Shown here: positions 1 through 7,523 of the stretch, one piece after another
Position numbering within the stretch: position 1 is the stretch's first letter
How the letters are laid out: the number at the start of each line of letters is the position of its first letter
From: an uncultured Oscillospiraceae bacterium
GTDB taxonomy: Bacteria > Bacillota > Clostridia > Oscillospirales > Oscillospiraceae
Assembly (NCBI GenBank): GCA_958423465.1
Contig: CATZRD010000053.1
Location: 1-12,743, forward strand
DNA length: 12,743 bases
Direction of reading: 5' to 3'
The notes under the pieces: model-generated
The model's input: only the letters and a program-made list of their open reading frames with translations
Databases searched by the model: none
Told to the model about the DNA's origin: nothing
Made by a program: the position numbers and the translations under genes

Positions 1-1960
1 GCAGGATCTCGCTGAGTCGGCTGATGCGGTTGGAGGGCTTTCCCTCTCGGCTCAGGCCGTGGTTCTCACCGTAGAACATGCACAGCTTGCTCTCCACACC
101 ATGGAGCTTGAGCGCTGCGAACATTTCCAGACCGTTGGCCAGCGTACAGCGGTAATCCTTATCTGCGTGAATAAAGAGTGTGGGCGTCTTAACACGGTCG
201 GCATAGGTAAGGGGCGACGCCTTCCACAAACGCTCCGGATGCTCCCAAATGGTGCCAAGCTGCTGGTCAGGCACATAATAGTAGCCGATATCCGAGAGGA
301 GATAATCCCCCACATAGTTGGCAATGCTCCGCTGGGACACGGCACAGCGGAAACGATCCGTGTGACCAATGACCCAGTTGGTCATAAAGCCGCCATAGGA
401 ACCGCCGGCAACGCCCATCCGATCTGCGTCTATTTCGGGATACCTCCGCAGAACCTCATCCGTGAACTCCATCAGATCCCGGAAGTCCACCTCTCCGTAC
501 TTTCCCTGAAGATCGGCAAAGGCATTTCCCTTGCCGCAGCTTCCTCTGGGGTTGCAGTAGCATACGAAAAAGCCGGAGGCCGCCCAAAGCTGCATCTCAT
601 GGTGGAAGCCCGGGCCAAATACCATCTTCGGCCCGCCGTGAATATGAAGGATGCCCGGATATCGTTTGCCCGGCTCGTATCCCACCGGCTTCATCACGAA
701 GCCGTCGATATCCACGCCGTCGGTATTGGTAAAGGTAAGCCGCTCTGGTACGGAAATGGTCACGCCCTCCAGTGCAGACCCGTTGAAATCCGTCAGCTGC
801 TCCAGTTGGCCGCCATCCCAAAGGTACACCTCCGGGAGCTTCAGACCCACAGCCGCAGAGAAGAGAAACCTCTTTCCGTCCTTGGTATCGAAATCAATAA
901 GGTAGTCGTCGCCGCCGAAGAGCGTCTGCACACCGGTCTCCCGCGTCCACATACACAAGCCAGAACCCACGCCGTCCGTGTTGAGGAAATACAGCGTCTC
1001 ACCCACCATTCTCTGTCCTGTGACGGCGCCGGAGAAGCAGTCGGTGACCACCTCGGAGTTGACCCGGCGGTCATAGCGGCCCAGATTTTCCTCGCCCTTT
1101 TCGTCCACCACAAAGAATGTGGGGTGCTCGTACACGCCGTAGTCCCGCATGACCAGTCCCAGGCAGAGCGCCTTCCGGCCCAAATGCCCCACATAGTCGA
1201 TGCTGTATTTGTCGGGCGTGATCAGCGTCTCCGTCTCGTTCCGCTCCGCATCCCAGCGATACATTCCCTCGGTGACCGGCTTTACATCCCGGAAGGGAAA
1301 CGCAGTGAAGAGCACCTGACCGGGGCGGACATTCACGTGATTCACATCATAGTCCTCCGGCGTGATCCGGCGATATTCTCCGGCAGCCTCCAGATAGAGA
1401 AACAGCGTGTTTCTGGTCTGATTAAACATCCCGACCCCGTTTTCGCACAGGGGCAGCTCCGTCAAAACCTTATAGCCCCTGGTCTGCTGACGGCGAACGA
1501 GCTCCTTCTCCAGCGCCTCTCCCGTCAGCTCCAGAAGATTCGGCCGGTCCAAATGGGTCTCGCCCGTGAAAACATAACGGCCCTCGTCCATTTTCCAAAG
1601 CCCGGATACGGACATGGGGAGACGGAACGCCTCGCGATCTTCACCTGTACATACATTCAGGCGGTGATACACCGTCCACTCTTCCTCGAAGCCCCGCGCC
1701 CGCAGCGCTTCGTCCGGCTCCGTGGTTTTATAGAGAATATGGGTGTTATCCTCCCAAACAGCCTTCCGCTGGTCGTCTCCTTGGGTGATCTGCCGGCTCT
1801 CCCTGCGCTCCAGATCATACAGCCACAGATTCCACCGGTAGCCGTCTCCTTCCCTGTCGACCTCCTTGAGTGCAAAGGTCAGATATCTGCTGTCCGGAGA
1901 CAGCTCCAGTGCAGAAGGATACCGATATTTGGCAAAATCCGTCAACGCCAGCTTCTTCAT
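1..1960 (-). CDS. S9 family peptidase (acylaminoacyl-peptidase / prolyl oligopeptidase type), 3' end cut by window
   Basis: A cytosolic serine peptidase that would cleave short peptides; no signal peptide is seen. 653 codons are open from the ATG at 1960 to the left edge with no stop. The N-terminal part (about residues 1-400) reads like a beta-propeller, with repeated short segments such as YLTFAL and LWLYDL. The alpha/beta-hydrolase part follows, with HGGP (His441 onward, oxyanion region), the nucleophile elbow GGSYGGF (Ser521), KDYRC (Asp602) and ENHGLS (His634), so the full Ser-Asp-His triad lies inside the window. Family proteins run about 650-690 residues, so only a short C-terminal tail is missing. 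The start overlaps the pepA stop as ATGA, with GGAGGGG eight bases upstream inside pepA, which points to translational coupling. By motif layout it resembles subfamily S9C; exact peptide specificity cannot be read from the sequence. Confidence 0.93.
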   Translation of the reverse strand, partial: MKKLALTDFAKYRYPSALELSPDSRYLTFALKEVDREGDGYRWNLWLYDLERRESRQITQGDDQRKAVWEDNTHILYKTTEPDEALRARGFEEEWTVYHRLNVCTGEDREAFRLPMSVSGLWKMDEGRYVFTGETHLDRPNLLELTGEALEKELVRRQQTRGYKVLTELPLCENGVGMFNQTRNTLFLYLEAAGEYRRITPEDYDVNHVNVRPGQVLFTAFPFRDVKPVTEGMYRWDAERNETETLITPDKYSIDYVGHLGRKALCLGLVMRDYGVYEHPTFFVVDEKGEENLGRYDRRVNSEVVTDCFSGAVTGQRMVGETLYFLNTDGVGSGLCMWTRETGVQTLFGGDDYLIDFDTKDGKRFLFSAAVGLKLPEVYLWDGGQLEQLTDFNGSALEGVTISVPERLTFTNTDGVDIDGFVMKPVGYEPGKRYPGILHIHGGPKMVFGPGFHHEMQLWAASGFFVCYCNPRGSCGKGNAFADLQGKYGEVDFRDLMEFTDEVLRRYPEIDADRMGVAGGSYGGFMTNWVIGHTDRFRCAVSQRSIANYVGDYLLSDIGYYYVPDQQLGTIWEHPERLWKASPLTYADRVKTPTLFIHADKDYRCTLANGLEMFAALKLHGVESKLCMFYGENHGLSREGKPSNRISRLSEIL

Positions 1961-3438
1961 ACCTGAGTCCCCTCCTTCTCCATTACCTTGAACGTCTCAT
2001 AAAGCATCCGCGTGCCAAATCCAATACCGCCCTTTGTATAGATCCCCTCACATTCGGTGGTCCAAGCGGTACCGCCGATATCCAAGTGGATCCAAGGCGT
2101 CTCCTCGACAAACTCCTTCACGAACATGGCGCCCACCGTGGCATATCCACCCACGCTGGAGCCCATCGCACTGTTTTTCAGATGGGCTACACGGGAGTCC
2201 AGCACCCGGCGGAGATTCTCGTCACAGGGCAGCTCCCACATCCGCTCGCAGGCGGCGGCGGCGCCCTTCTCCACCTGCGCGGTCAGGGCCCGGTTATTGG
2301 TAAAGGCTCCGCAGCGGCGATTTCCCAGCGCCGTCTGGATACCGTCGGTGAGTGTGGCAATATCCACGATGCGATCCACGCCGCAGCACTGCTTGGTATA
2401 CGTCACGGCGTCGGCCAGAGTGATGCGGCCCTCGGCATCGGTGTTGTTCACCTCAATATACCGCCCGGACATGGAGCGGATCACATCGCCCGGCACATAG
2501 GCCGTGGCGGAGAGCTTATTCTCGCAAGCCGCCACCACGCCGGTAATATTGATCCGAAGGCCCCGCTTCTGCGTCGCCCACAGGGCGGCCATCACAGCGG
2601 CCGCGCCGCTCATATCATGCTGCATGGTTTCCATAAACTCAGACGACTGGAGGGAGTATCCGCCGCTGTCGTAGGTAAGGCCCTTGCCGATCAGCCCCAA
2701 GCGGCTCTCCACGTCCTGCGCGCCGGTATATTCCATGACAATGAGCTTAGGCTCGTGAATCGAGCCCTTTCCGACCTCCAGAAAAGCGGTGAGTCCGATG
2801 CGCTCTACCTCATCTCTGCCGTAAACGGTCACCTTCACAGGCGTCTCCTTAAAAAGCTCCTGTGCCGCCTGCGCCAGCTTGGCGGGGGTAAGCACCGTGG
2901 GGGGCTCATTGATCAGATCCCGTGCGATGCAGGTGGCCTCAGCAGATACCTCCGCCTCCACCAAGGCGGCCTCGTAGCGCTCCGGCGTCTCGCAGAGAAA
3001 CGCAGCCGTTTCGATCCCCGGCGCCGCGGGGGTCGTCTTGTACTTGTCAAAACGGTAGCCGGTAAGAGCGGCAGCCTCTGCCGCCTTTTGGAAGAGCGCC
3101 GGCGTGAACTGCGGGCACACGCCCCGCAGATCGGTACACACCGCACGCAGATCCAGCTCCTGACACTGACGATACACCTTGGCACAGCTCTCCAGCACCT
3201 GCTCCAGGCTCCAGTCTTTCCCCAGACCCAGCAGGAAAATTTGGGTCAGCACGCCCTCTGAAAGAACAGAAAAGCGGAAAATCTCACCGGTTTTCCCTTC
3301 AAACCGTCCCGAGGCACGAACTGCGGCAAGCTCCTGCTCCCAAGGACCCTGATAGCTGTTCAGGTTGCCTTCTCCCAGCGGGACCACCACACCGTCCCAT
3401 GCTCTGGCGTCATACTTTTTCACAAGTTGCAGTTCCAT
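1957..3438 (-). CDS. pepA: M17 leucyl aminopeptidase family protein with Gln at the catalytic-lysine position
   Basis: A 493-residue cytosolic M17 aminopeptidase, normal length for the family, which removes N-terminal residues from peptides using two metal ions. The catalytic half shows GKGLTYDSGG (Lys252, Asp257), HDMSG (Asp275) and NTDAEGR (Asp334, Glu336, Arg338). Spacings between these (18 and 77 residues from Asp257) are identical to those between the E. coli PepA ligands, so all five metal ligands and the active-site Arg are present. The position seven residues after Asp257, which holds the catalytic Lys (Lys282 in E. coli PepA), is Gln264, codon CAG. Activity is therefore uncertain: it could be altered, weak or lost. 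The ATG at 3438 is chosen because AGGAGG lies eight bases upstream; a TTG at 3480 in frame has no such site. The stop overlaps the next gene as ATGA. Confidence 0.93.
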   Translation of the reverse strand: MELQLVKKYDARAWDGVVVPLGEGNLNSYQGPWEQELAAVRASGRFEGKTGEIFRFSVLSEGVLTQIFLLGLGKDWSLEQVLESCAKVYRQCQELDLRAVCTDLRGVCPQFTPALFQKAAEAAALTGYRFDKYKTTPAAPGIETAAFLCETPERYEAALVEAEVSAEATCIARDLINEPPTVLTPAKLAQAAQELFKETPVKVTVYGRDEVERIGLTAFLEVGKGSIHEPKLIVMEYTGAQDVESRLGLIGKGLTYDSGGYSLQSSEFMETMQHDMSGAAAVMAALWATQKRGLRINITGVVAACENKLSATAYVPGDVIRSMSGRYIEVNNTDAEGRITLADAVTYTKQCCGVDRIVDIATLTDGIQTALGNRRCGAFTNNRALTAQVEKGAAAACERMWELPCDENLRRVLDSRVAHLKNSAMGSSVGGYATVGAMFVKEFVEETPWIHLDIGGTAWTTECEGIYTKGGIGFGTRMLYETFKVMEKEGTQV

Positions 3439-3446
3439 TTTTCCTT

Positions 3447-3452
3447 CCTCCT
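3447..3452 (-). promoter_or_regulatory. Ribosome binding site deciding the pepA start
   Basis: AGGAGG on the minus strand, eight bases before the ATG at 3438. It excludes the upstream in-frame TTG at 3480, which would start inside the U-tract of the preceding terminator. Confidence 0.85.
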
Positions 3453-3478
3453 TATGGTCTATTCCATGATAGTTAATC

Positions 3479-3508
3479 AAAAAGCGGGGGCGGCATAGCC
3501 GCCCCCGC
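3479..3508 (-). terminator. Intrinsic terminator after oppF
   Basis: On the minus strand a perfect 11-bp, almost all G/C stem (3484-3494 with 3498-3508) closes a three-base loop and is followed directly by five T (3483-3479). It lies 41 bases below the oppF stop and 40 bases above the pepA start, so it should end most transcripts from the transporter unit. An imperfect hairpin (3517-3534, seven pairs with one bulged base) lies just upstream of it. The 3439-3549 gap holds no other feature I can support, and no good promoter for pepA. Confidence 0.9.
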
Positions 3509-3549
3509 AGGGATGTGCGAGGTGATCCACCCGCGCTAAATCCCCTTTT

Positions 3550-4545
3550 TTACAGCAGATGACAGGCTGCGAAGTGTCCGGGCTCTACCTCTTTGAGTTC
3601 CGGGACCTCCCGTGCGCAGTCCGGGCAAGCCATAGGACAGCGGTCATGGAAGGGACAGCCGGAGGGCAGATGGATCGGGCTGGGAATCTCTCCACGCAAC
3701 TCCTGAGATTCGGCAATACTGCCCTCATCAATCGTCGGTGCAGAGGAAAAAAGCGCCTTGGTATAGGGGTGTACCGGGTTGGAGAACAGCAGCCGCTTCG
3801 GGGCCCGTTCCACAATAGTTCCCAGATACATGACACCCAAACTGTCGCTGATGTGCTTGACCACGCTCAGATCGTGTGCGATGAACAGATAGGAGAAATG
3901 AAATTCATCCTTCAGATCCATAAGAATGTTCAGGATCTGAGCCTGAATGGACACATCCAAAGCAGATACCGGCTCATCCGCTATGATAAATTTAGGCTCG
4001 ACCGCCAACGCCCGGGCTATGCCGATGCGCTGACGCTGACCACCGGAAAACTGATGCGGATACCGGTTGGCTTGCTCAGAGCTGAGTCCAACACGCTCCA
4101 ACAGATGGATCGCCTTCTCCTGTGCCTCCGCCTTGCTGCTGCACAGCTTGTGGAACAGCATCGGATCTGTGAGGATCTCCATGATCTTCTGCCGGGGATT
4201 CAGGGAGGCATAGGGATCCTGAAAGATCATCTGCATCTCCCGACGGATGGGGCGCATCTCCTGCGGCTTGAGCCGGGTGATGTCGCGTCCGTCGAATATG
4301 ATCTTGCCGGACTTTGGCTCGATCAGCTTGATGATGGTGCGGGCCGTGGTAGACTTTCCACATCCGGACTCTCCCACCAGGCTGAACACCTCACCCTGCT
4401 CCACATCAAAGCTGACATTGTTGACCGCATGGACCACCCGATTTTCCAGTGAAAAATGGCCGTTTTTGAATTTTACCTTATCCAGAAAATCCTTGGTTAG
4501 ATTGAACTCCTGCACCAAATTCTCCACCTGAAGAATCTTACTCAT
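3550..4545 (-). CDS. oppF: Oligopeptide/dipeptide ABC transporter ATP-binding protein, OppF/DppF type
   Basis: One of the two ATPases that power the peptide importer encoded upstream; it sits on the cytosolic face of the permeases. 331 residues. Walker A GESGCGKST is at residues 58-66, the Q-loop is in IFQDPYASLNP, the ABC signature SGGQRQR is near residue 167, Walker B is FIIADEP, followed by the switch region LFIAHDLSVV. The N-terminal insertion before Walker A is typical of the F subunit. The C-terminal oligopeptide-transporter domain has Cys297-x5-Cys303-x6-Cys310 (plus Cys307) and a final AACH, the pattern that holds an iron-sulfur cluster in some relatives. The start overlaps the oppD end by eight bases and has AGGAGG upstream. 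Peptide rather than metal or sugar specificity is family-level inference. Confidence 0.95.
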   Translation of the reverse strand: MSKILQVENLVQEFNLTKDFLDKVKFKNGHFSLENRVVHAVNNVSFDVEQGEVFSLVGESGCGKSTTARTIIKLIEPKSGKIIFDGRDITRLKPQEMRPIRREMQMIFQDPYASLNPRQKIMEILTDPMLFHKLCSSKAEAQEKAIHLLERVGLSSEQANRYPHQFSGGQRQRIGIARALAVEPKFIIADEPVSALDVSIQAQILNILMDLKDEFHFSYLFIAHDLSVVKHISDSLGVMYLGTIVERAPKRLLFSNPVHPYTKALFSSAPTIDEGSIAESQELRGEIPSPIHLPSGCPFHDRCPMACPDCAREVPELKEVEPGHFAACHLL

Positions 4546-5527
4546 GGCTCTCGCCTCCTGTCAGCGGAAAGTGGCAAGCCGCACAATGCCCCGGACTCAC
4601 CTCATGGTTTTCAGGCGTCACGGTACGGCAAATATCCTGGCAGTATTTGCATCTGGGAGCGAAGTAACATCCTTGGGGCAGATCCAGCATACTGGGGACC
4701 ATACCCGGAATGGACTCCAGGCGTTTTTGCTCCTCTCCCATTCTGGGGATGGAATTAAGAAGTCCCTCAGTATACGGATGGCTGGGACGGTGGATCACGT
4801 CATCCCGGGAGCCGCTTTCCACGATTTTGCCGCAGTACATCACGATGATACGATCCGCCATCTGGGAAACCACCGCCAAGTCATGGGTGATCAGAATGAG
4901 AGAAGCGCCCTGCTCCTTCACCAACTTATCCATGAGCTTGAGGATCTGCGCCTGTATGGTCACATCCAGGGCGGTGGTAGGCTCATCGGCGATGATGAGC
5001 TTCGGATTGGCAGCCAGAGCGATCGCAATGATGACCCGCTGCCGCATACCGCCAGAAAACTGATGGGGGTAGGATTTCAGCCGATCCTCAGGATTGGGGA
5101 TACCCACCATATGCAGCAATTCCACACAGCGCGCATGCTTTTCCTGCTTGGTCATCTGCTTCTGGTGGAGGTCCAGCATCTCGGTAATCTGTTTCTCAAT
5201 GGTATAGAGCGGATTTAGGGAGGTCATCGGATCCTGGAACACCATGGAGATCGCCTTGCCTCTGATTTTCATCATTTCCCGTTCGCTCTTTTTGCTGATG
5301 TCCTCGCCTTGGAAAAGAATTTTCTCCGATTCCACCACACCGGGCGGCTCGATCAATTTCAGAATGGAAAAGCTGCTAACGGATTTGCCGCTGCCCGACT
5401 CGCCCACGATGCCCAGCACCTGTCCCTCATCCAGGGAAAAGCTAATGCCGTCCACCGCCTTGACTACACCGCGGAAAGTGTGGAAATAGGTTCGCAGGTT
5501 TTCCACCTGCAGCAGTGTTTCGCTCAT
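4538..5527 (-). CDS. oppD: Oligopeptide/dipeptide ABC transporter ATP-binding protein, OppD/DppD type
   Basis: Second ATPase of the importer, pairing with OppF under the two permeases. 329 residues. Walker A GESGSGKS is at residues 42-49, the Q-loop lies in VFQDPMTSLNP, the ABC signature is SGGMRQR, Walker B is LIIADEP and the His switch is LITHDLAVV. The C-terminal domain shows Cys287-x5-Cys293-x6-Cys300 with an extra Cys296, and AACH near the end; related OppD/DppD proteins bind a [4Fe-4S] cluster here. The start at 5527 follows a G-rich ribosome site (GGGGGGAG) and lies 12 bases after the oppC stop. The 3' end overlaps oppF by eight bases, so the two ATPases are probably made in step. DppD is the equally possible name. 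Confidence 0.95.
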   Translation of the reverse strand: MSETLLQVENLRTYFHTFRGVVKAVDGISFSLDEGQVLGIVGESGSGKSVSSFSILKLIEPPGVVESEKILFQGEDISKKSEREMMKIRGKAISMVFQDPMTSLNPLYTIEKQITEMLDLHQKQMTKQEKHARCVELLHMVGIPNPEDRLKSYPHQFSGGMRQRVIIAIALAANPKLIIADEPTTALDVTIQAQILKLMDKLVKEQGASLILITHDLAVVSQMADRIIVMYCGKIVESGSRDDVIHRPSHPYTEGLLNSIPRMGEEQKRLESIPGMVPSMLDLPQGCYFAPRCKYCQDICRTVTPENHEVSPGHCAACHFPLTGGESHE

Positions 5528-5539
5528 CTCGCTCCCCCC

Positions 5540-6457
5540 TTACTTCAGCTTAGGATTGAACTCATCGCGCAGGAAATCTCCCAAAAGATTGATTCCAAAC
5601 ACGATCAGCATGATGTAGAGACCCGGCATTACGGCGATCCACCAGTATCCGCTGAACAGCACATCGAAGCCGTTCTTGACCAGCATGCCCAGAGAGGGTT
5701 CCGTGACCGGAACGCCTGCGCCCAGAAAGCTCAGCGTGGCTTCCGCCAGAATAAGGCCGCCCACCTTCATCGTGGAAATAACGATGACGGTTGTCATTAC
5801 GTTGGGCAGCACATGCTTGGCGATGATCAGGATATTGGGGATACCGATGACTCTGGCTGCATCTACATATTCCATCTGCTTCACCGTCAGCACCTCGGCG
5901 CGGACGGTACGGACGTATGTGACACATCCGATGATCGTAAATACGACCAGCAGCTTGCTTACACCCCGTCCAAACATGGTCATGATGAAGAGGGCCACGA
6001 GGATATCGGGAAAAGAGAGCAGGATATCTGCCAAACGCATGATGACAGCGTCTACTCTCCCGCCAAAATAGCCCGAAATCAGTCCCAGCGTGATACCTAC
6101 GGCGCAGGCCAGCAGCGTACCTACAACGCCGATAAAGAGGGAGATACGGCTTCCGTAAATAAGAGAGCTGAAAATATCCCGTCCCTGACTGTCGGTACCG
6201 AAAATAAACCGGGCGTCACCTCCCGCCTCCCATGCAGGCGGTTTGTAGGAATCCGTGAGGGAAAGAGAGGCTACATCATAGGGGTTCTGCGGAGCAAACA
6301 ACGGCCCGAAAAGGGCAATGAACAGTACCAGTACCACGATCACCGTACCGACGATAGCGGACGGACTGCGCTTGTAATTATGAAAGAACTCAGACTCAGC
6401 AATGCGCCGGAACAAGCTCTTGTTGGGGGTCGCGCCCCTTTTTTTCATTTCATCCAT
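5540..6457 (-). CDS. oppC: Peptide ABC transporter permease, OppC/DppC type
   Basis: Inner permease half of the importer, 305 residues. A cytosolic N-terminal stretch of about 35 residues (with the FFHNYKRSPSA type segment seen in OppC/DppC) precedes the first membrane helix (IVGTVIVVLVLFIALFGPLF). Five more hydrophobic helices follow. The ATPase-coupling (EAA-type) loop is the region YVDAARVIGIPNILIIAKHV near residues 200-220. The FGTDSQGRDIFSSLIYG stretch in the first external loop is characteristic of the C subunit. The start at 6457 is six bases after the oppB stop, with AGGTGA overlapping that stop as ribosome site; the ATG three codons further in is an alternative with less spacing support. 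The protein looks intact. Confidence 0.94.
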   Translation of the reverse strand: MDEMKKRGATPNKSLFRRIAESEFFHNYKRSPSAIVGTVIVVLVLFIALFGPLFAPQNPYDVASLSLTDSYKPPAWEAGGDARFIFGTDSQGRDIFSSLIYGSRISLFIGVVGTLLACAVGITLGLISGYFGGRVDAVIMRLADILLSFPDILVALFIMTMFGRGVSKLLVVFTIIGCVTYVRTVRAEVLTVKQMEYVDAARVIGIPNILIIAKHVLPNVMTTVIVISTMKVGGLILAEATLSFLGAGVPVTEPSLGMLVKNGFDVLFSGYWWIAVMPGLYIMLIVFGINLLGDFLRDEFNPKLK

Positions 6458-6463
6458 AGCGCA

Positions 6464-7429
6464 TCACCTGAATTGGATTCTCGGGTCGATGACTGTATAC
6501 AGAAGGTCGACCACAAAATTGATAAACACAAACAACACCGTAGTCAGGATCAGATAGGCCACAATGACCGGCCGATCCACCGAGTTAATGGAGTCGATGA
6601 GAAGCTTGCCGAGTCCCGGCCAGGAGAAGATGGTCTCCGTCACCGTCGTAAAGGCGATAAGGGAACCGATTTCCATACCGAACACCGTAATAACCGGGAT
6701 CAAGGCATTTTTCAGGGCGTGTCCAAAGAGGACCTTCCGGGTAGACACACCTTTGGCTCGGGCAAATTTGATATAATCCTGCCGCATATTCTCCATCACA
6801 CCGGCGCGGGTAAGGCGCACCAGAGACGCGATGTTGGTCACAGACAGCGTAAAGGCCGGCAGGATGATGTACTTAAGTCCACCGGGCGCAAACAGGCTGA
6901 AATTCATCCCCAGAAACGGCGCGGTCGCGCCCCGTCCCGAGGAGGGGAACCAGTGCAGCTTCAGAGAGAAGATGTAAATCAGCATGATGCCAATGAAGAA
7001 GGATGGCAGGGAAATGCCCAGAATGGAGCCTCCCATCACCAATGTGCTGGATTTTCGTTTGGGAAAAGCGCCCGCATATACGCCCAGCGGGATAGAGATA
7101 ACCAGCGCCAGCACGACTGATACAAAAACCAGCTCCAGCGTAGCAGGTACCCGCTGGGCAATCAGAGAGAGCACGTCCACCTTATAGATATAGGACTTGC
7201 CGAAATCCCCCTTGACCGCATTGGTAACAAACGATACATATTGCTCCAGGATCGGTCTGTTGAGCCCCAGTTCTTCTCGAACCTGCTCGCGAACCTCAGG
7301 CGGAGCCTTGGGCGAGACCAGCATATTGACGGGATCGCCAATAAAGTTGGCCAGAACAAATACCAGAATGGACACAATGAAAAGTGTAACTAGCATTTGC
7401 GCCAGCCGCTTCAGGAAATACTTGAACAC
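6464..7429 (-). CDS. oppB: Peptide ABC transporter permease, OppB/DppB type
   Basis: First permease half of the importer, 321 residues. It begins with the usual short N-terminus and helix (FKYFLKRLAQMLVTLFIVSI), then a large external loop with the family segment RPILEQYVSFV, and five further hydrophobic helices. The EAA-type coupling loop is YIKFARAKGVSTRKVLFGHA near residues 217-236, and the C-terminus DLLYTVIDPRIQFR is typical of B subunits. The start is a GTG at 7429 with GAGGTG a few bases upstream. It lies 94 bases below the binding-protein gene, the gap holding a hairpin. OppC follows after six bases. Complete, no anomalies seen. Confidence 0.94.
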   Translation of the reverse strand: MFKYFLKRLAQMLVTLFIVSILVFVLANFIGDPVNMLVSPKAPPEVREQVREELGLNRPILEQYVSFVTNAVKGDFGKSYIYKVDVLSLIAQRVPATLELVFVSVVLALVISIPLGVYAGAFPKRKSSTLVMGGSILGISLPSFFIGIMLIYIFSLKLHWFPSSGRGATAPFLGMNFSLFAPGGLKYIILPAFTLSVTNIASLVRLTRAGVMENMRQDYIKFARAKGVSTRKVLFGHALKNALIPVITVFGMEIGSLIAFTTVTETIFSWPGLGKLLIDSINSVDRPVIVAYLILTTVLFVFINFVVDLLYTVIDPRIQFR

Positions 7430-7466
7430 GGTAACACCTCATTTACGGGCTTACACCCTTTTGGCG

Positions 7467-7498
7467 GGAGGCAGAAGGGAAGATCCCCTTCTGCCTCC
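7467..7498 (-). promoter_or_regulatory. Intergenic hairpin between the binding-protein gene and oppB
   Basis: A perfect 13-bp inverted repeat (7467-7479 with 7486-7498, six-base loop). On the transcribed minus strand the stem is followed by CGCCAAAAGG, not a run of T, so it is not a standard intrinsic terminator. In this position such hairpins commonly protect the 3' end of the binding-protein message or cause partial termination, giving more binding protein than permease. That role is inference here. Confidence 0.75.
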
Positions 7499-7523
7499 TC
7501 CCATTGACTGTTCTTATGTACGC

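Noticed and set aside
59..1966. A 635-codon open frame on the plus strand
   Set aside because: It is antisense to the S9 peptidase, which has a complete catalytic triad; the plus-strand translation matches no recognisable family. High GC with few AT-rich stops explains the long shadow frame.
3439..3480. TTG at 3480 as pepA start, and TTGATT/CATAAG as a pepA promoter
   Set aside because: The TTG has no ribosome site and lies in the terminator tail; the promoter-like hexamers are weak and would start transcription at the ribosome site itself.
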